Positions 18,487 through 27,703 of a stretch of DNA of 64,000 nt are shown piece after piece (position 1 is the stretch's first letter; the number at the start of each line of letters is the position of its first letter). The stretch comes from Marinobacter litoralis. Its GTDB lineage: Bacteria; Pseudomonadota; Gammaproteobacteria; Pseudomonadales; Oleiphilaceae. The notes beneath the pieces are model-generated. The model made no database searches, was not told the DNA's origin, and was given only the letters and a program-made list of their open reading frames with translations. The DNA is taken from the NCBI RefSeq assembly GCF_003336705.1, contig NZ_QMDL01000003.1:62211-126210 (forward strand), given 5' to 3'. Position numbers and translations under genes: made by a program.

Positions 18487-19368
18487 TCAGCCCTCTTCCG
18501 GCCGCACCTGATCTTCCAAAGCATCAATCATGAATTGCGGCATGGCCAACGCTCCGTGGTGGATACCCGCGTTGTAATAACGGGTGACGAACGGACGATC
18601 GTTCACGTCGGCTTCACGGAAATACTTCAACGGGTTGTCTTTGCTACCCATGGTGCAGCTCCACCAGCCTGTGGGGTATACCGGCTGCGGGAATGGCAAG
18701 GTTTGCACATGGCTGAAGCCAGCCTTACGCATGTCGGTGTGAATATCTTTAATGATCGATTCGGTATGCAGCAACGGCGATTCGCTTTGCTGAACCACAA
18801 TGCCACCATCCTTCAGCGCCACCATCGCATCGCGATAGAAATCCAGTGCAAACAAACCCTCAGCCGGGCCAACGGGATCGGTGCTGTCGATAATCAGCAG
18901 GTCGATGCTGTTCGGCTCTACCTCGCGCATCCACTTCACGCCGTCACCAAAAAAGAAATTGGCCCGTGGGTCGCCATTAGCTTCGCACAATTCCGGGAAA
19001 TATTTTTCTGACATGCGGGTTACCCGCTCGTCAATTTCCACCTGCCAGGCCTCTTCCACGCCCGGGTGCTTCAATACTTCTTTCAGCGTGCCGCAGTCGC
19101 CGCCCCCGACAATCACCACCTTCTTCGGGTCTTTGTGGGTAAACAGGGCGGGGTGCGTCATCATCTCGTGGTACAGAAAGTTGTCGCGAGTGGTCAGCAT
19201 CACGCAGCCGTCCAGCACCATCAGATTGCCGAAGGTCTCGGTTTCATAGATCTCCAGCTTCTGGAACGGTGTCTGCTCCTCGTGCAGTTTGTTCTTCACC
19301 TGTAAGGAAAAAGCCGTGCCCTGATCCTGAAATATCTCGGTAAACCAGCCTTCATTCAATGCTGTCAT
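18487..19368 (-). CDS. speE: Polyamine aminopropyltransferase (spermidine synthase)
   Basis: SpeE moves the aminopropyl group of decarboxylated SAM to putrescine. The 293-residue protein shows the N-terminal beta domain (YETETFGNLMVLDG), the nucleotide motif IVGGGDCGTLKEVLKH (88-101 region), FGDGVKWM, and IIDSTDPVGPAEGLF, whose Asp is the general base. WFTEIF at the start is typical. The ATG at 19368 has GGAG seven bases ahead; an in-frame TTG at 19380 overlaps that site. It diverges from speA across 137 bases, giving a local arginine-agmatine-putrescine-spermidine link, although agmatine hydrolysis genes are not in the window. Confidence 0.95.
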   Translation of the reverse strand: MTALNEGWFTEIFQDQGTAFSLQVKNKLHEEQTPFQKLEIYETETFGNLMVLDGCVMLTTRDNFLYHEMMTHPALFTHKDPKKVVIVGGGDCGTLKEVLKHPGVEEAWQVEIDERVTRMSEKYFPELCEANGDPRANFFFGDGVKWMREVEPNSIDLLIIDSTDPVGPAEGLFALDFYRDAMVALKDGGIVVQQSESPLLHTESIIKDIHTDMRKAGFSHVQTLPFPQPVYPTGWWSCTMGSKDNPLKYFREADVNDRPFVTRYYNAGIHHGALAMPQFMIDALEDQVRPEEG

Positions 19369-19505
19369 ATCATTCTCCAACTGTATGCCGCCGCACCGCG
19401 CCCGGGCATCTCGAAAGTGGCGTATTGTAGGCGCAGCAGTCAGCTCCTACAATGCAGCCTTCAACGGTTTTCCGCCGACTCGGGTTTCCTGACAGGATAG
19501 CAACA

Positions 19506-21416
19506 ATGGCAGAATCTAGCTCATCACCGGCACACAAGGTTTACAACATAGCCCACTGGAGTGACGGCTATATTTCCGTCAATACCGAAGGCGAAGTGGA
19601 GATCTGCCCGGATCGCGGTCGTAGCGCAGCTCACATTAACTTGCCCAAGCTGACGCAGTCGCTGACCGAAGCCGGCCTGGCGTTGCCAGTGCTGGTCCGA
19701 TTCACCGATATCCTGCACGACCGGGTTAACAAACTCTGCGGCGCGTTCAACAAGGTCACCCAAGAACAAAGCTACCAAGGCCGGTACACGGCGGTTTACC
19801 CGATCAAGGTAAACCAGCAGCGGCGGGTTGTCGAAGAGCTGGTGGCGGCTGAACCTGCAGCTTCAAACAACCAAATTGGCCTGGAAGCCGGCAGCAAGCC
19901 GGAACTCCTCGCCGTGCTGTCCCTCGCCCGTAAGACCGGTTCGGTAATTGTCTGCAATGGCTACAAAGACCGCGAATACATCCGGCTTGCGCTGATTGGC
20001 CAAAAACTGGGCCACCGGGTGTTTATTGTTGTAGAAAAGCAGTCAGAATTGCCGCTGATTCTGGACGAAGCCAAAAAGCTCGAGGTTTCGCCCTTGATTG
20101 GCGTGCGAGCCCGCCTGGCCACCATTGGCAAAGGTAACTGGCAAAACACCGGCGGTGAGAAATCGAAGTTCGGACTGTCCGCCAGCCAGATACTGGAAGT
20201 GATCGAAACCCTGAAACAAGCAGGCGCGCTGGACACCTTGCAGCTGCTGCATTTCCACTTGGGCTCTCAGATTGCCAACATCCGGGACATTCAAACCGGT
20301 CTTAAAGAATGCGCTCGATTTTACAGCGAGTTGCGTCACCTCGGCGCACCTATCGGCACGGTCGATATCGGGGGCGGTTTGGGTGTGGATTACGAAGGCA
20401 CCCGTTCCCGTAGCAGTTGCTCAATGAATTACTCCGTCTTCGAGTACGCTTACAATGTGGTGCACGTGCTACAAGCTGAGTGCGATCGTTTGGGCCTACC
20501 TCACCCGGATCTGATCAGCGAATCCGGCCGGGCCCTGACGGCGCACCATTCGGTGCTGATCACCAACGTGATTGACCGGGAAACCCCCATTCATCGTGAA
20601 GTATCGGAGCCCGCGATCACCGCGCCGGCTCCGTTACAGGACCTGTGGCGTGATCTGCGCAGCCTGCAAGACGATCAATGCCCTCGCTCCTTGGCTGAAA
20701 TTTACCACGACGTGCTGCATGCCATGACCGATGTTCACGCCCAGTTCGCTCACGGCCTGCTGTCTTTGACCGAACGCGCACAGGCCGAAACGTTGTACAC
20801 CCGCTGCTGCCGCTTGATCCGGGGTCAGCTTGATAGCGCCAACCGGGCACACCGGGAAATCATCGACGAGCTGAACGAAAAGCTGGCTGAAAAACTGTTC
20901 GTGAACTTCTCCCTGTTCCAGTCGCTGCCGGATGTTTGGGGCATTGATCAGATTTTCCCGGTTATGCCCATCAACGGTTTAAACCGACCATTGAACCGCC
21001 GCGCAGTGGTCCAGGATATTACCTGTGACTCAGACGGCCGAATCGACCAATACGTTGATGGCCAAGGCATCGAGACGACGTTGCCGTTACCCGAGCACAA
21101 CCCGGAAGAACCTTTGTTGATCGGCTTTTTTATGACCGGCGCCTACCAGGAAATTTTGGGCGACATGCACAACCTGTTTGGCGACACACATTCCGTGGAT
21201 GTGCGCCTGAACGAACAAGGTGATTATGTCATCAGCGAGCCCATCACCGGGGACAGCGTGGCTAAGGTGCTGAGGTACGTTAACTTCGAGCCAGGCAGCA
21301 TACTGCAAACCTATCAACGCAAGTTTAAGGAAAGCCATCTTGAGCCGAAATTGCAGAAAATGCTATTGGCCGAGCTGGAGGCAGGGCTCGACGGTTACAC
21401 CTATCTGGAAGAGTAG
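19506..21416 (+). CDS. speA: Biosynthetic arginine decarboxylase
   Basis: SpeA converts arginine to agmatine with PLP. The 636-residue protein is full length for the family. It has NTEGEVEICP near the N-terminus, the PLP lysine in YPIKVNQQRRV (Lys101), LHFHLGSQIANI, VDIGGGLGVDYEGT, and the active-site region SESGRALTAHHSVL. A helical insertion lies between about 390 and 470, as in related SpeA proteins. ATG 19506 is preceded by AGGA and gives the usual N-terminus; an upstream ATG at 19452 would add 18 atypical residues. Its stop lies two bases from the convergent AraC gene. Confidence 0.96.
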   Translation: MAESSSSPAHKVYNIAHWSDGYISVNTEGEVEICPDRGRSAAHINLPKLTQSLTEAGLALPVLVRFTDILHDRVNKLCGAFNKVTQEQSYQGRYTAVYPIKVNQQRRVVEELVAAEPAASNNQIGLEAGSKPELLAVLSLARKTGSVIVCNGYKDREYIRLALIGQKLGHRVFIVVEKQSELPLILDEAKKLEVSPLIGVRARLATIGKGNWQNTGGEKSKFGLSASQILEVIETLKQAGALDTLQLLHFHLGSQIANIRDIQTGLKECARFYSELRHLGAPIGTVDIGGGLGVDYEGTRSRSSCSMNYSVFEYAYNVVHVLQAECDRLGLPHPDLISESGRALTAHHSVLITNVIDRETPIHREVSEPAITAPAPLQDLWRDLRSLQDDQCPRSLAEIYHDVLHAMTDVHAQFAHGLLSLTERAQAETLYTRCCRLIRGQLDSANRAHREIIDELNEKLAEKLFVNFSLFQSLPDVWGIDQIFPVMPINGLNRPLNRRAVVQDITCDSDGRIDQYVDGQGIETTLPLPEHNPEEPLLIGFFMTGAYQEILGDMHNLFGDTHSVDVRLNEQGDYVISEPITGDSVAKVLRYVNFEPGSILQTYQRKFKESHLEPKLQKMLLAELEAGLDGYTYLEE

Positions 21417-21418
21417 GT

Positions 21419-22396
21419 TTAAACGGGAGGGTCTACATGTAGGTTGCGCCAAGCCGACGGTGAAACACCCTCCCATTTTTTAAACGCGCGGCTGAAATTC
21501 GATGGGTCGCTGTAGCCCAATCGCTCCGCGATTTCGTCGATACTCATTTGGCCATTATCGCGCATCAGGTCCAAAGCGCGGTGATGGCGTACCTTGTCTT
21601 GCAAATCCTGAAATCGTGCGCCCTCTGTCGCCAGCTGGCGACGCAGGGTTCGTGAAGATACACGCAGTTTCGCTGCCACCTCTTCCAGCCCCATCAAACG
21701 GCCATCGCGGATCGATTCCAGCAACTGCAGCACCTGCTGAGCCACCGACGACGAGGCGCGCAACTTGCGTGATTGTTCCTCACATTCGGCCTCGGCTACC
21801 CTCCGGGCAACCGGATTCGCCAGCAGCATGGGCAACTCCAGACAACTTTTGTGGAATCGCAGCTGGTTCACTCCCGAATTAAAGAAAATATCTTCGCCAA
21901 AGAGCGTGGTGTATAACGCCACGCCCTCCGGTCTGGAATACTTCACTCGACAGCTTGAACCCTCGAAAAGACGGGGCCCGACTAACAGATTACTGACATC
22001 CAGTAACGCCGCCAGAAACACTTCCAGGTTAAAGCGATACAGCTCCGGCATATCGTGCAAGATATCCAAGTCAACGACGGCTTCGTCATCCTCTATGGAC
22101 AATTCCATGGACAAAAAAGCGAAACGAATGTGCAGGTACTTCATCAACACCTGGATCGCCTGGCCCAAGGTGTCACAACTGACGGCGGCCTGGGACATGG
22201 CACCGTGCGTGGTAAATTTCAGCCGCAACCCGAACTCAAGCCCCAAGCCCGGATCCCCGGTACGAGACAGTGCCTGCCGGCACAACTCGGCAAACTGATC
22301 CCCCGTAACGAGATTCTCCGGGTGACTCAACTGAGCGTTGCGAATGCCCGATGCGGCAAGCAAATCAGTGCGCCGAACACCCTTCTCTTCAGCCAA
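21419..22396 (-). CDS. AraC-family regulator, probably broken by an in-frame amber codon near its N-terminus
   Basis: The open part (325 codons from a TTG at 22396) has an arabinose-binding-like N-terminal domain (GLGLEFGLRLKFTTHG) and a C-terminal AraC helix-turn-helix pair ending RLGYSDPSNFSRAFKKWEGVSP. The TTG has no ribosome site, and the protein then begins abruptly at AEEKGV, inside the conserved domain. The same frame continues upstream as VPVIRAHYVDI, then TAG at 22403-22405, then CD, joining to LAEEKGV. With an ATG at 22465 the intact gene would be 348 codons, normal for this family. So the gene looks like a recent nonsense mutation (TTG Leu to TAG would be one base) or it restarts at a poor TTG. 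Confidence 0.8.
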   Translation of the reverse strand: MAEEKGVRRTDLLAASGIRNAQLSHPENLVTGDQFAELCRQALSRTGDPGLGLEFGLRLKFTTHGAMSQAAVSCDTLGQAIQVLMKYLHIRFAFLSMELSIEDDEAVVDLDILHDMPELYRFNLEVFLAALLDVSNLLVGPRLFEGSSCRVKYSRPEGVALYTTLFGEDIFFNSGVNQLRFHKSCLELPMLLANPVARRVAEAECEEQSRKLRASSSVAQQVLQLLESIRDGRLMGLEEVAAKLRVSSRTLRRQLATEGARFQDLQDKVRHHRALDLMRDNGQMSIDEIAERLGYSDPSNFSRAFKKWEGVSPSAWRNLHVDPPV

Positions 22397-22608
22397 ATCA
22401 CACTAAATATCAACGTAATGCGCTCGTATAACCGGCACTGCACTCGGGTTAAATGTGAGGTTCATGGCATGATTTTCGTTTGTTTTTGTGACGTCCGTAA
22501 CGGGTTATTTGCTGAAAGCCTAGCCCCATCGCGGGCAACCAACAATTACTTTCCTGACACCGGGCCTGCGACTCCGGCCAGCCAGTCTTGAAAATCTTTG
22601 CACTCCAA

Positions 22609-22637
22609 CGATCCAGTTAGCCGCTTTGAGCGTAAAT
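22609..22637 (+). promoter_or_regulatory. Putative RpoE(ECF11)-type promoter upstream of the sigma gene
   Basis: CGATCC and TAAAT are separated by 18 bases, close to the TGATCC-N18-TAAGA pattern known for the Rhodobacter RpoE regulon. The position, about 80 bases ahead of the chosen GTG start, fits autoregulation. Confidence 0.5.
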
Positions 22638-22718
22638 GAGTCACTGACAAACACGTGGTGAGTGCATAGAATCATGACCGTAGCCAAAATAAATCAAGCG
22701 ACAGTCAAGGAGCGTCCA

Positions 22719-23318
22719 GTGACGACACTGGGGCAGCAACCAGCGAAAAGCGAGGGCCGAAAAGACCCTTGGGGCGCTCTTTTGGAGAAAGTGGGTCGGC
22801 ATCAAGACAAAGCCGCCTATCACGCGCTGTTCGAACACTTCGCACCACAAATCAAGTATTACGCCATCTCGAATGGCATCGCCAGTCATGCCGAGGAGCT
22901 CGTCCAAGAGGTTTTTGTCGCAATATGGCGACGCTCCAGCCTTTATGATTGGCGCAAGGCCGCCGCGTCTACCTGGATATTTACCATTGCCCGAAACCAG
23001 CGCATTGACATGCTGCGCAAGATGCAGCGTCGAAGCGCAGAGATGGCCATAGAGACAGAAGATCTCTGGCAAATTCCGGGCGAAAACGACGATGACCCCG
23101 TGACTTCATTGCACAGACTGACCTCAGAACGCAGAATTCGCGACTCACTGAGCCAGCTGCCTTTAGAGCAAGTGACGGTCATTTCTAAAGTGTATATGGA
23201 GCATAAATCACATCAGACGGTGGCCGATGAGCTGGACTTGCCACTGGGCACGGTTAAAAGCCGGGTTCGCTTGGCACTGAACAAACTGAAAGTGATTTTG
23301 CAGGACCAGAACGTATGA
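22719..23318 (+). CDS. rpoE: ECF sigma factor RpoE paired with ChrR
   Basis: The 199-residue protein has sigma region 2 (HFAPQIKYYAIS, AEELVQEVFVAIWRR, STWIFTIARNQRIDMLRK) and region 4 (SQLPLEQVTVISKVYMEHKSH, VADELDLPLGTVKSRVRLALNKLK). I chose the GTG at 22719 because AAGGAG lies six bases ahead; upstream in-frame starts at 22662 and 22674 lack a good site. The stop overlaps the start of a ChrR-type anti-sigma gene (ATGA), the arrangement of the ECF11 group, which answers singlet oxygen and organic peroxides in Rhodobacter. This is a different protein from the envelope-stress RpoE of E. coli. Confidence 0.9.
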   Translation: MTTLGQQPAKSEGRKDPWGALLEKVGRHQDKAAYHALFEHFAPQIKYYAISNGIASHAEELVQEVFVAIWRRSSLYDWRKAAASTWIFTIARNQRIDMLRKMQRRSAEMAIETEDLWQIPGENDDDPVTSLHRLTSERRIRDSLSQLPLEQVTVISKVYMEHKSHQTVADELDLPLGTVKSRVRLALNKLKVILQDQNV

Positions 23319-23950
23319 CACGACATCATCCAGACAGTCTGAGCCTGATGGAATACAGCGCAGGCAACCTGAGTGAACCCCATGCACTTTGCATCCGTTT
23401 GCATCTGGACCAATGCAGTCATTGCCGCAGCCGGGTTGATACATTGAACAGCCTCGGGGCGGTCATGATGGAACAGCAACCTGACGTGTCCGTATCTGAT
23501 ACCAGTTTTGAACAATTACTGATGCGCATTGAAGAACTACCAGACGCCTCCCCAGAACCGGATTTACCGCGACTGAGCCCTCTTCAGAAGCTGCTCGGTG
23601 ATGACATGAACAACCTGCCCTGGAAACGGCAATTGCCAGATGTCAGTGTGGTCGATATCAGTGATAAATTTCCGGGGCAGACCGAACGCGTCATTCTCCA
23701 GAAGCTGGCAGCAGGTGGTAAAGCCCCGGCACACACCCACCGCGGCACGGAAACAACCATCGTGCTTCAAGGTGCTTTCTCGGATGCCAAGGGAGTCTTT
23801 AACCAATGGGACTTTGTTGTACTGACCGATAAGGATGTGCACAAACCCGTCGCCATCGGCCATGAAGACTGCATCACGCTGTCAATTCTCAGTGCACCGC
23901 TGAAGTTGACAGGCCCATTTGGCCGGCTTCTGAATCCGTTTATCCGCTAA
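23315..23950 (+). CDS. chrR: ChrR-type zinc anti-sigma factor with cupin domain
   Basis: The 211-residue protein has an N-terminal zinc anti-sigma domain, with ligands His5, His30, Cys34 and Cys37 (HLDQCSHC), and a C-terminal cupin domain with His140, His142, Glu146 and His176 (PAHTHRGTET; KDVHKP). Each residue lies one position before its counterpart in Rhodobacter sphaeroides ChrR (H6/H31/C35/C38; H141/H143/E147/H177), so both metal sites look intact. ChrR holds the sigma factor and releases it under singlet oxygen. The cupin carries the signal-sensing part. It overlaps the sigma gene by four bases. Confidence 0.92.
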   Translation: MTRHHPDSLSLMEYSAGNLSEPHALCIRLHLDQCSHCRSRVDTLNSLGAVMMEQQPDVSVSDTSFEQLLMRIEELPDASPEPDLPRLSPLQKLLGDDMNNLPWKRQLPDVSVVDISDKFPGQTERVILQKLAAGGKAPAHTHRGTETTIVLQGAFSDAKGVFNQWDFVVLTDKDVHKPVAIGHEDCITLSILSAPLKLTGPFGRLLNPFIR

Positions 23951-23965
23951 TACGACTCCCCTACT

Positions 23966-23991
23966 CCCGCAGGCGGCTGGAAGCCTGCGGG
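23966..23991. terminator. Hairpin between chrR and the SDR gene
   Basis: CCCGCAGGC and GCCTGCGGG form a 9-bp stem with an 8-base loop between two convergent genes. There is no T run, so it is a weak terminator candidate. Confidence 0.55.
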
Positions 23992-23995
23992 GCAT

Positions 23996-24733
23996 TCACC
24001 AGGGCAAATCCTGACCGTCCCAGCTGATAAAACGGCCATTATCCTGCTCTGACAATCCCGCTAAAATTCGAAATACATTCTCTGCGGTCGCACCAGGCTC
24101 ATGGACCGTCAACTTTGCCAGCGACTGGCTGAACGGAGCGCTCAGATTGGAGCGAGTGGTGCCGGGGTGAAGAGCCACGCAAGCGATAGGTGAATACCTC
24201 CGAGGCAATTCCACCGAAAGGTTCTTTACCATCATGTTCAACGCCGCTTTCGAACACCGGTAGGCATACCACCCACCGAGCCGGTTATCCTCGATTGAGC
24301 CCACCTTCGCCGAAACGGCTGCAATACGGGCCAGCTGTTTACCCCGAAACCAAGGGGCAAGCTCCTGGACCAACACACCAAAACCTACACAATTCACTTG
24401 AAACGTCCGGATCATGCTGGCTTCGTTAATATCGTCTACCCGTTTTTCGGGCGCGACCCCGTCATCGTGCAACAACCCTGCGGCATAGATCAGCGACACC
24501 CCACCCTTCGCGGATTCCAGCACCTCCCGGGCTTCGGAGTGTCGAGGCAAGTCCAGAGGGCGCCCTGCCTGCCATTCGATCAGATGCACGGCTGGATGCT
24601 CCCGAAGGCCCGTATTCACTGCATTAATATGCCTGGCCAGGCCGATCAGTGGCTCGCTTGGCCGCTCGGCAAGAAACCGCTCTGCGAGCGCGCTGCCAAT
24701 GGCACCCGAAATTCCGGCAATAACAACGGTCAT
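23996..24733 (-). CDS. Short-chain dehydrogenase/reductase
   Basis: The 245-residue SDR has the cofactor motif VIAGISGAIGSALA (residues 4-17), an NCVGFG stretch in place of NNAG-type loop residues, Ser141 in AVSAKVG and the catalytic YxxxK as YRCSK (158-162). LHPGTTRSNLSAPF follows. AGGAGG lies seven bases ahead of the ATG. SDR proteins of this C-factor-like type often lie in RpoE-ChrR regulon clusters with photolyase and cyclopropane synthase genes; those partners are absent here, and the gene points toward chrR from the other side. The substrate is unknown. Confidence 0.85.
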   Translation of the reverse strand: MTVVIAGISGAIGSALAERFLAERPSEPLIGLARHINAVNTGLREHPAVHLIEWQAGRPLDLPRHSEAREVLESAKGGVSLIYAAGLLHDDGVAPEKRVDDINEASMIRTFQVNCVGFGVLVQELAPWFRGKQLARIAAVSAKVGSIEDNRLGGWYAYRCSKAALNMMVKNLSVELPRRYSPIACVALHPGTTRSNLSAPFSQSLAKLTVHEPGATAENVFRILAGLSEQDNGRFISWDGQDLPW

Positions 24734-24927
24734 GGTGCTGCCTCCTGAATAAATCATGGTCGTGTCTATGGCTAATACGCACGCAGACTCACATCAGGTT
24801 GATTTCTGGTGAGCCAGTTTATTCAAACGCACGTATGAACCCAGACACCTATGTTTCGCGCTTGCTGTCAGTAAAGCGCAATACCCACGGCAAACTGTGC
24901 CGATTTCGTAACAACAGGAGAGTGTCC

Positions 24928-26703
24928 ATGCAATATCAGGCGCCTGCGAATGATCTTCGCTTCTTACTGTTTGATGTTTTAGGAGCAGACAAACTACACG
25001 AACTCGAGAAGTACGCCGATGCCACCCCCGACCTGATTTCAGCGGTCATCGAAGAGGCCGGCAAACTGGCGAGCGAGGTCATCCAGCCCACCAATCAGAT
25101 CGGCGACCGACAAGGCTGCAGCTACGACCCGAACACAAAAACCGTCAAAACTCCGGAGGGCTTCAAGCAGGCCTACACCGCCTTCGTGCAGGGTGGCTGG
25201 ACCGCGCTCGATGCACCCATTGAATATGGCGGTCAGGGCCTGCCGCACACCCTGAAATTCGTGGTGGATGAAATGGTATGTTCCACGAATTTATCGCTCG
25301 GTATGTATCCGGGCCTGACTCACGGTGCCATCAGCGCACTCTACGCCCACGGCTCCGAGGCACTGAAGCAAACCTATCTGGAAAAGCTGATCTCCGGCGA
25401 ATGGACCGGCACCATGTGCCTGACCGAACCCCAGTGCGGCACAGACCTAGGCCTGATCCGCACCAAAGCCACCCCCAATGACGACGGCAGCTACGTCATC
25501 GAAGGCACGAAAATCTGGATCACCGGCGGTGAGCACGATCTGGTCGATAACATAGTGCATCTGGTATTAGCGAAATTACCCGGCGCGCCCGACACCACCA
25601 AGGGCATTTCTCTGTTCGTGGTGCCAAAAGTGCTGCCGGATTCCGGCGAGCGCAACCCGGCCTTCTGCGGCGGCCTGGAACACAAAATGGGCATCAAGGG
25701 TTCTGCCACCTGCGTGATGAACTTTGAGGGTGCGAAGGGCTGGTTGGTGGGCGAGCCAAACAAGGGCATGAGCGCCATGTTCACCATGATGAACGAAGCG
25801 CGGCTGATGGTCGGTATGCAAGGGTTAGGTCTGGCTGAAATGGCTTATCAGGAAAGCCTGGCCTTTGCCAAAGAACGTCTGCAAAGCCGATCGCTAAGCG
25901 GCGCAAAAAATCCCGAAGGCGCGGCAGACCCGATCATTGTGCATCCCGATGTACGCCGCATGTTGATGCGCCAAAAAGTCTTGAATGAAGGCATGCGCGC
26001 TTTGGCACTGTTTACCGGACATCAACTGGACTTGTCGGTTGCTCACAGCGATGCCCAAATCCGGGAGAATGCCGATGACCTCGTACAATTGCTAACGCCG
26101 GTGGTGAAAGCCTTCCTGACCGATGAAGGCTACAACAACGCCAACTGGGGCCAACAAGTGTTGGGCGGCTCGGGCTTCACCCAAGACTGGCCACTCGAGC
26201 AGCTGGTACGCGATGGCCGAATCGCCCGGATTTACGAAGGCACCAACGGCATACAGGCAATGGATCTGGTGGGGCGAAAATTGTCACTCAAGGGCGGCCA
26301 ACTGATTCGTAGCTTGTTCGCAGAGCTTTCGGGCTACCTGAAAGACAATCCAGAAGCGCCATACCGGAAAGAGCTCGCTCACGGAATCAAAAAGCTGGAA
26401 GAAGCGACCCTGTGGCTGGCCCAAAACGCGCCCAAAGATCCAGAACAAGCGGGCGCAGCGGCAACTCCGTATCTGCGCGTGATGGCTCTCACGGTAATTG
26501 GCTATCTCTGGTCACGTATGGCGGGCGTCGCGAACAGTCACTTGCAGGCCGGAGAAGGCAATCGGTCGTTACTGGAAAGCAAGCAAGTCTCCGCCCGCTA
26601 CTACTTCGAAAAACTGATGCCTGAGATCGACTGGCTTCTGGCGGATATCGTGTCAGGTAAAGACAGCCTGATGGCCTTTAACGACGAACACTGGATGGGA
26701 TAA
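24928..26703 (+). CDS. Acyl-CoA dehydrogenase, large form with extra C-terminal domain
   Basis: The 591-residue flavoenzyme has the FAD/substrate signatures TMCLTEPQCGTDLGLI (162-177) and KIWITGGEHDL, and the catalytic Glu437 in IYEGTNGIQAMD. The C-terminal ~130 residues form an additional helical domain, as in the DmdC/AcdA-type long acyl-CoA dehydrogenases of beta-oxidation. Exact substrate (long chain, or 3-methylmercaptopropionyl-CoA in DmdC relatives) cannot be read. The ATG at 24928 follows CAGGAGAG; the frame is open to 24799, but that part lacks family sequence. A strong terminator lies 160 bases after the stop. Confidence 0.92.
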   Translation: MQYQAPANDLRFLLFDVLGADKLHELEKYADATPDLISAVIEEAGKLASEVIQPTNQIGDRQGCSYDPNTKTVKTPEGFKQAYTAFVQGGWTALDAPIEYGGQGLPHTLKFVVDEMVCSTNLSLGMYPGLTHGAISALYAHGSEALKQTYLEKLISGEWTGTMCLTEPQCGTDLGLIRTKATPNDDGSYVIEGTKIWITGGEHDLVDNIVHLVLAKLPGAPDTTKGISLFVVPKVLPDSGERNPAFCGGLEHKMGIKGSATCVMNFEGAKGWLVGEPNKGMSAMFTMMNEARLMVGMQGLGLAEMAYQESLAFAKERLQSRSLSGAKNPEGAADPIIVHPDVRRMLMRQKVLNEGMRALALFTGHQLDLSVAHSDAQIRENADDLVQLLTPVVKAFLTDEGYNNANWGQQVLGGSGFTQDWPLEQLVRDGRIARIYEGTNGIQAMDLVGRKLSLKGGQLIRSLFAELSGYLKDNPEAPYRKELAHGIKKLEEATLWLAQNAPKDPEQAGAAATPYLRVMALTVIGYLWSRMAGVANSHLQAGEGNRSLLESKQVSARYYFEKLMPEIDWLLADIVSGKDSLMAFNDEHWMG

Positions 26704-26865
26704 AACGGCAGATTACCGATCTAGCCAAAGCTTATGTCCGAAAATGACCGATCATTGGCAATTTCTGACCTTCAATGGGATCGTCAGACAGTCAATACTA
26801 GCCAGGTTGATTAGTGTCTCTAAACTAGTCCAGCCTGACTTCACACGAGTTAGGTATCTTCTTTT

Positions 26866-26892
26866 AACCACGCTTTTGCGTGGTTTTTTTTT
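26866..26892 (+). terminator. Intrinsic terminator after the acyl-CoA dehydrogenase gene
   Basis: AACCACGC and GCGTGGTT pair around TTTT, followed by seven more T. It is oriented for plus-strand transcription. The 26704-26865 stretch ahead of it shows no gene. Confidence 0.9.
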
Positions 26893-26924
26893 GCCGTTCA
26901 CACGGAGGAAAAGCTAGAAGGAAA

Positions 26925-27599
26925 TCAGTGCCGAGCGAGCAAAGAGACCAACTCTACTTGGCGGCATGTATCCGTTTTTCTAAACATGTTTCTGAGATGA
27001 TATTTGACGGTCTCTCTCGACCGGCGAGACATGCTGGCAATATCCGAGAGGCTTTTCCCTGCCATTAGCTGCGAGGCAATCTGAGCTTCCGCAGAAGTAA
27101 ACCCAAACTTTTCCGTTAACCGCTTAAGGCCGTTTTCACCTCGGGAAACATGCTCACTCAGTTTAACGTGTATCGCAACCGCGCGTTCAACGTGCGAAAG
27201 CAGCACCTCTATAACTGCGAGTTCACGGCTCTGAAAACTCTCTTGGCCTCTTCTACATTGAACGCCGAAGAAACAGGCATGGCGTGGCTCTACCTCTGAA
27301 GCAGCAACAACGATCTCGCTAACCCCTGGACTGGTTTGCAATTGCGTCCCCTCACTGCCCGAAACGTTCAACGTATCGCTGTAGTAACCAACGACCGACA
27401 TGGAGATGTTGGAAACCCAAGATGCGGCCAGCACCGGTTCTTCCATCGGCTTCATCGCGATAAAAGCCCCACGGCAGTCCAGTACTTGTACCAAAGCGTC
27501 TAGAAATGGCTGAAAACCAGCATCGCTGGAGATTGACTCGTAAATCAAACCAATCAACTCAGACAAATCATTACCTGAACTGCAACGACTCCTACCCAC
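26925..27599 (-). CDS. LuxR-type transcriptional regulator
   Basis: The 224-residue protein has a C-terminal LuxR/FixJ helix-turn-helix (KFGFTSAEAQIASQLMAGKS, then SDIASMSRRSRETVKYHLRNMF split across about residues 163-208). Its N-terminal part (about 10-150) resembles a GAF/PAS-like sensory fold, with LIGLIYESISSDAGFQPFLDAL at the start, a stretch common in stand-alone LuxR proteins. It starts at a GTG with GAGGGAG just upstream; the frame closes at a stop six codons further back. It diverges from the lipoprotein gene at 27823 across 223 bases and could control it, but no operator can be shown. Confidence 0.8.
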   Translation of the reverse strand: MGRSRCSSGNDLSELIGLIYESISSDAGFQPFLDALVQVLDCRGAFIAMKPMEEPVLAASWVSNISMSVVGYYSDTLNVSGSEGTQLQTSPGVSEIVVAASEVEPRHACFFGVQCRRGQESFQSRELAVIEVLLSHVERAVAIHVKLSEHVSRGENGLKRLTEKFGFTSAEAQIASQLMAGKSLSDIASMSRRSRETVKYHLRNMFRKTDTCRQVELVSLLARH

Positions 27600-27703
27600 C
27601 CGACTCCCTCGAATTTACGTCACCCTTGGCTACACAAATTAGCTCACACTCTGAACTTATTCAAAACCTCACAATTACACTTCCCATACAAATCACTCTC
27701 TAT

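Noticed and set aside
24799..24927. 43-residue extension of the acyl-CoA dehydrogenase
   Set aside because: A good ribosome site (CAGGAGAG) lies directly ahead of the ATG at 24928, and the extension has no family sequence.
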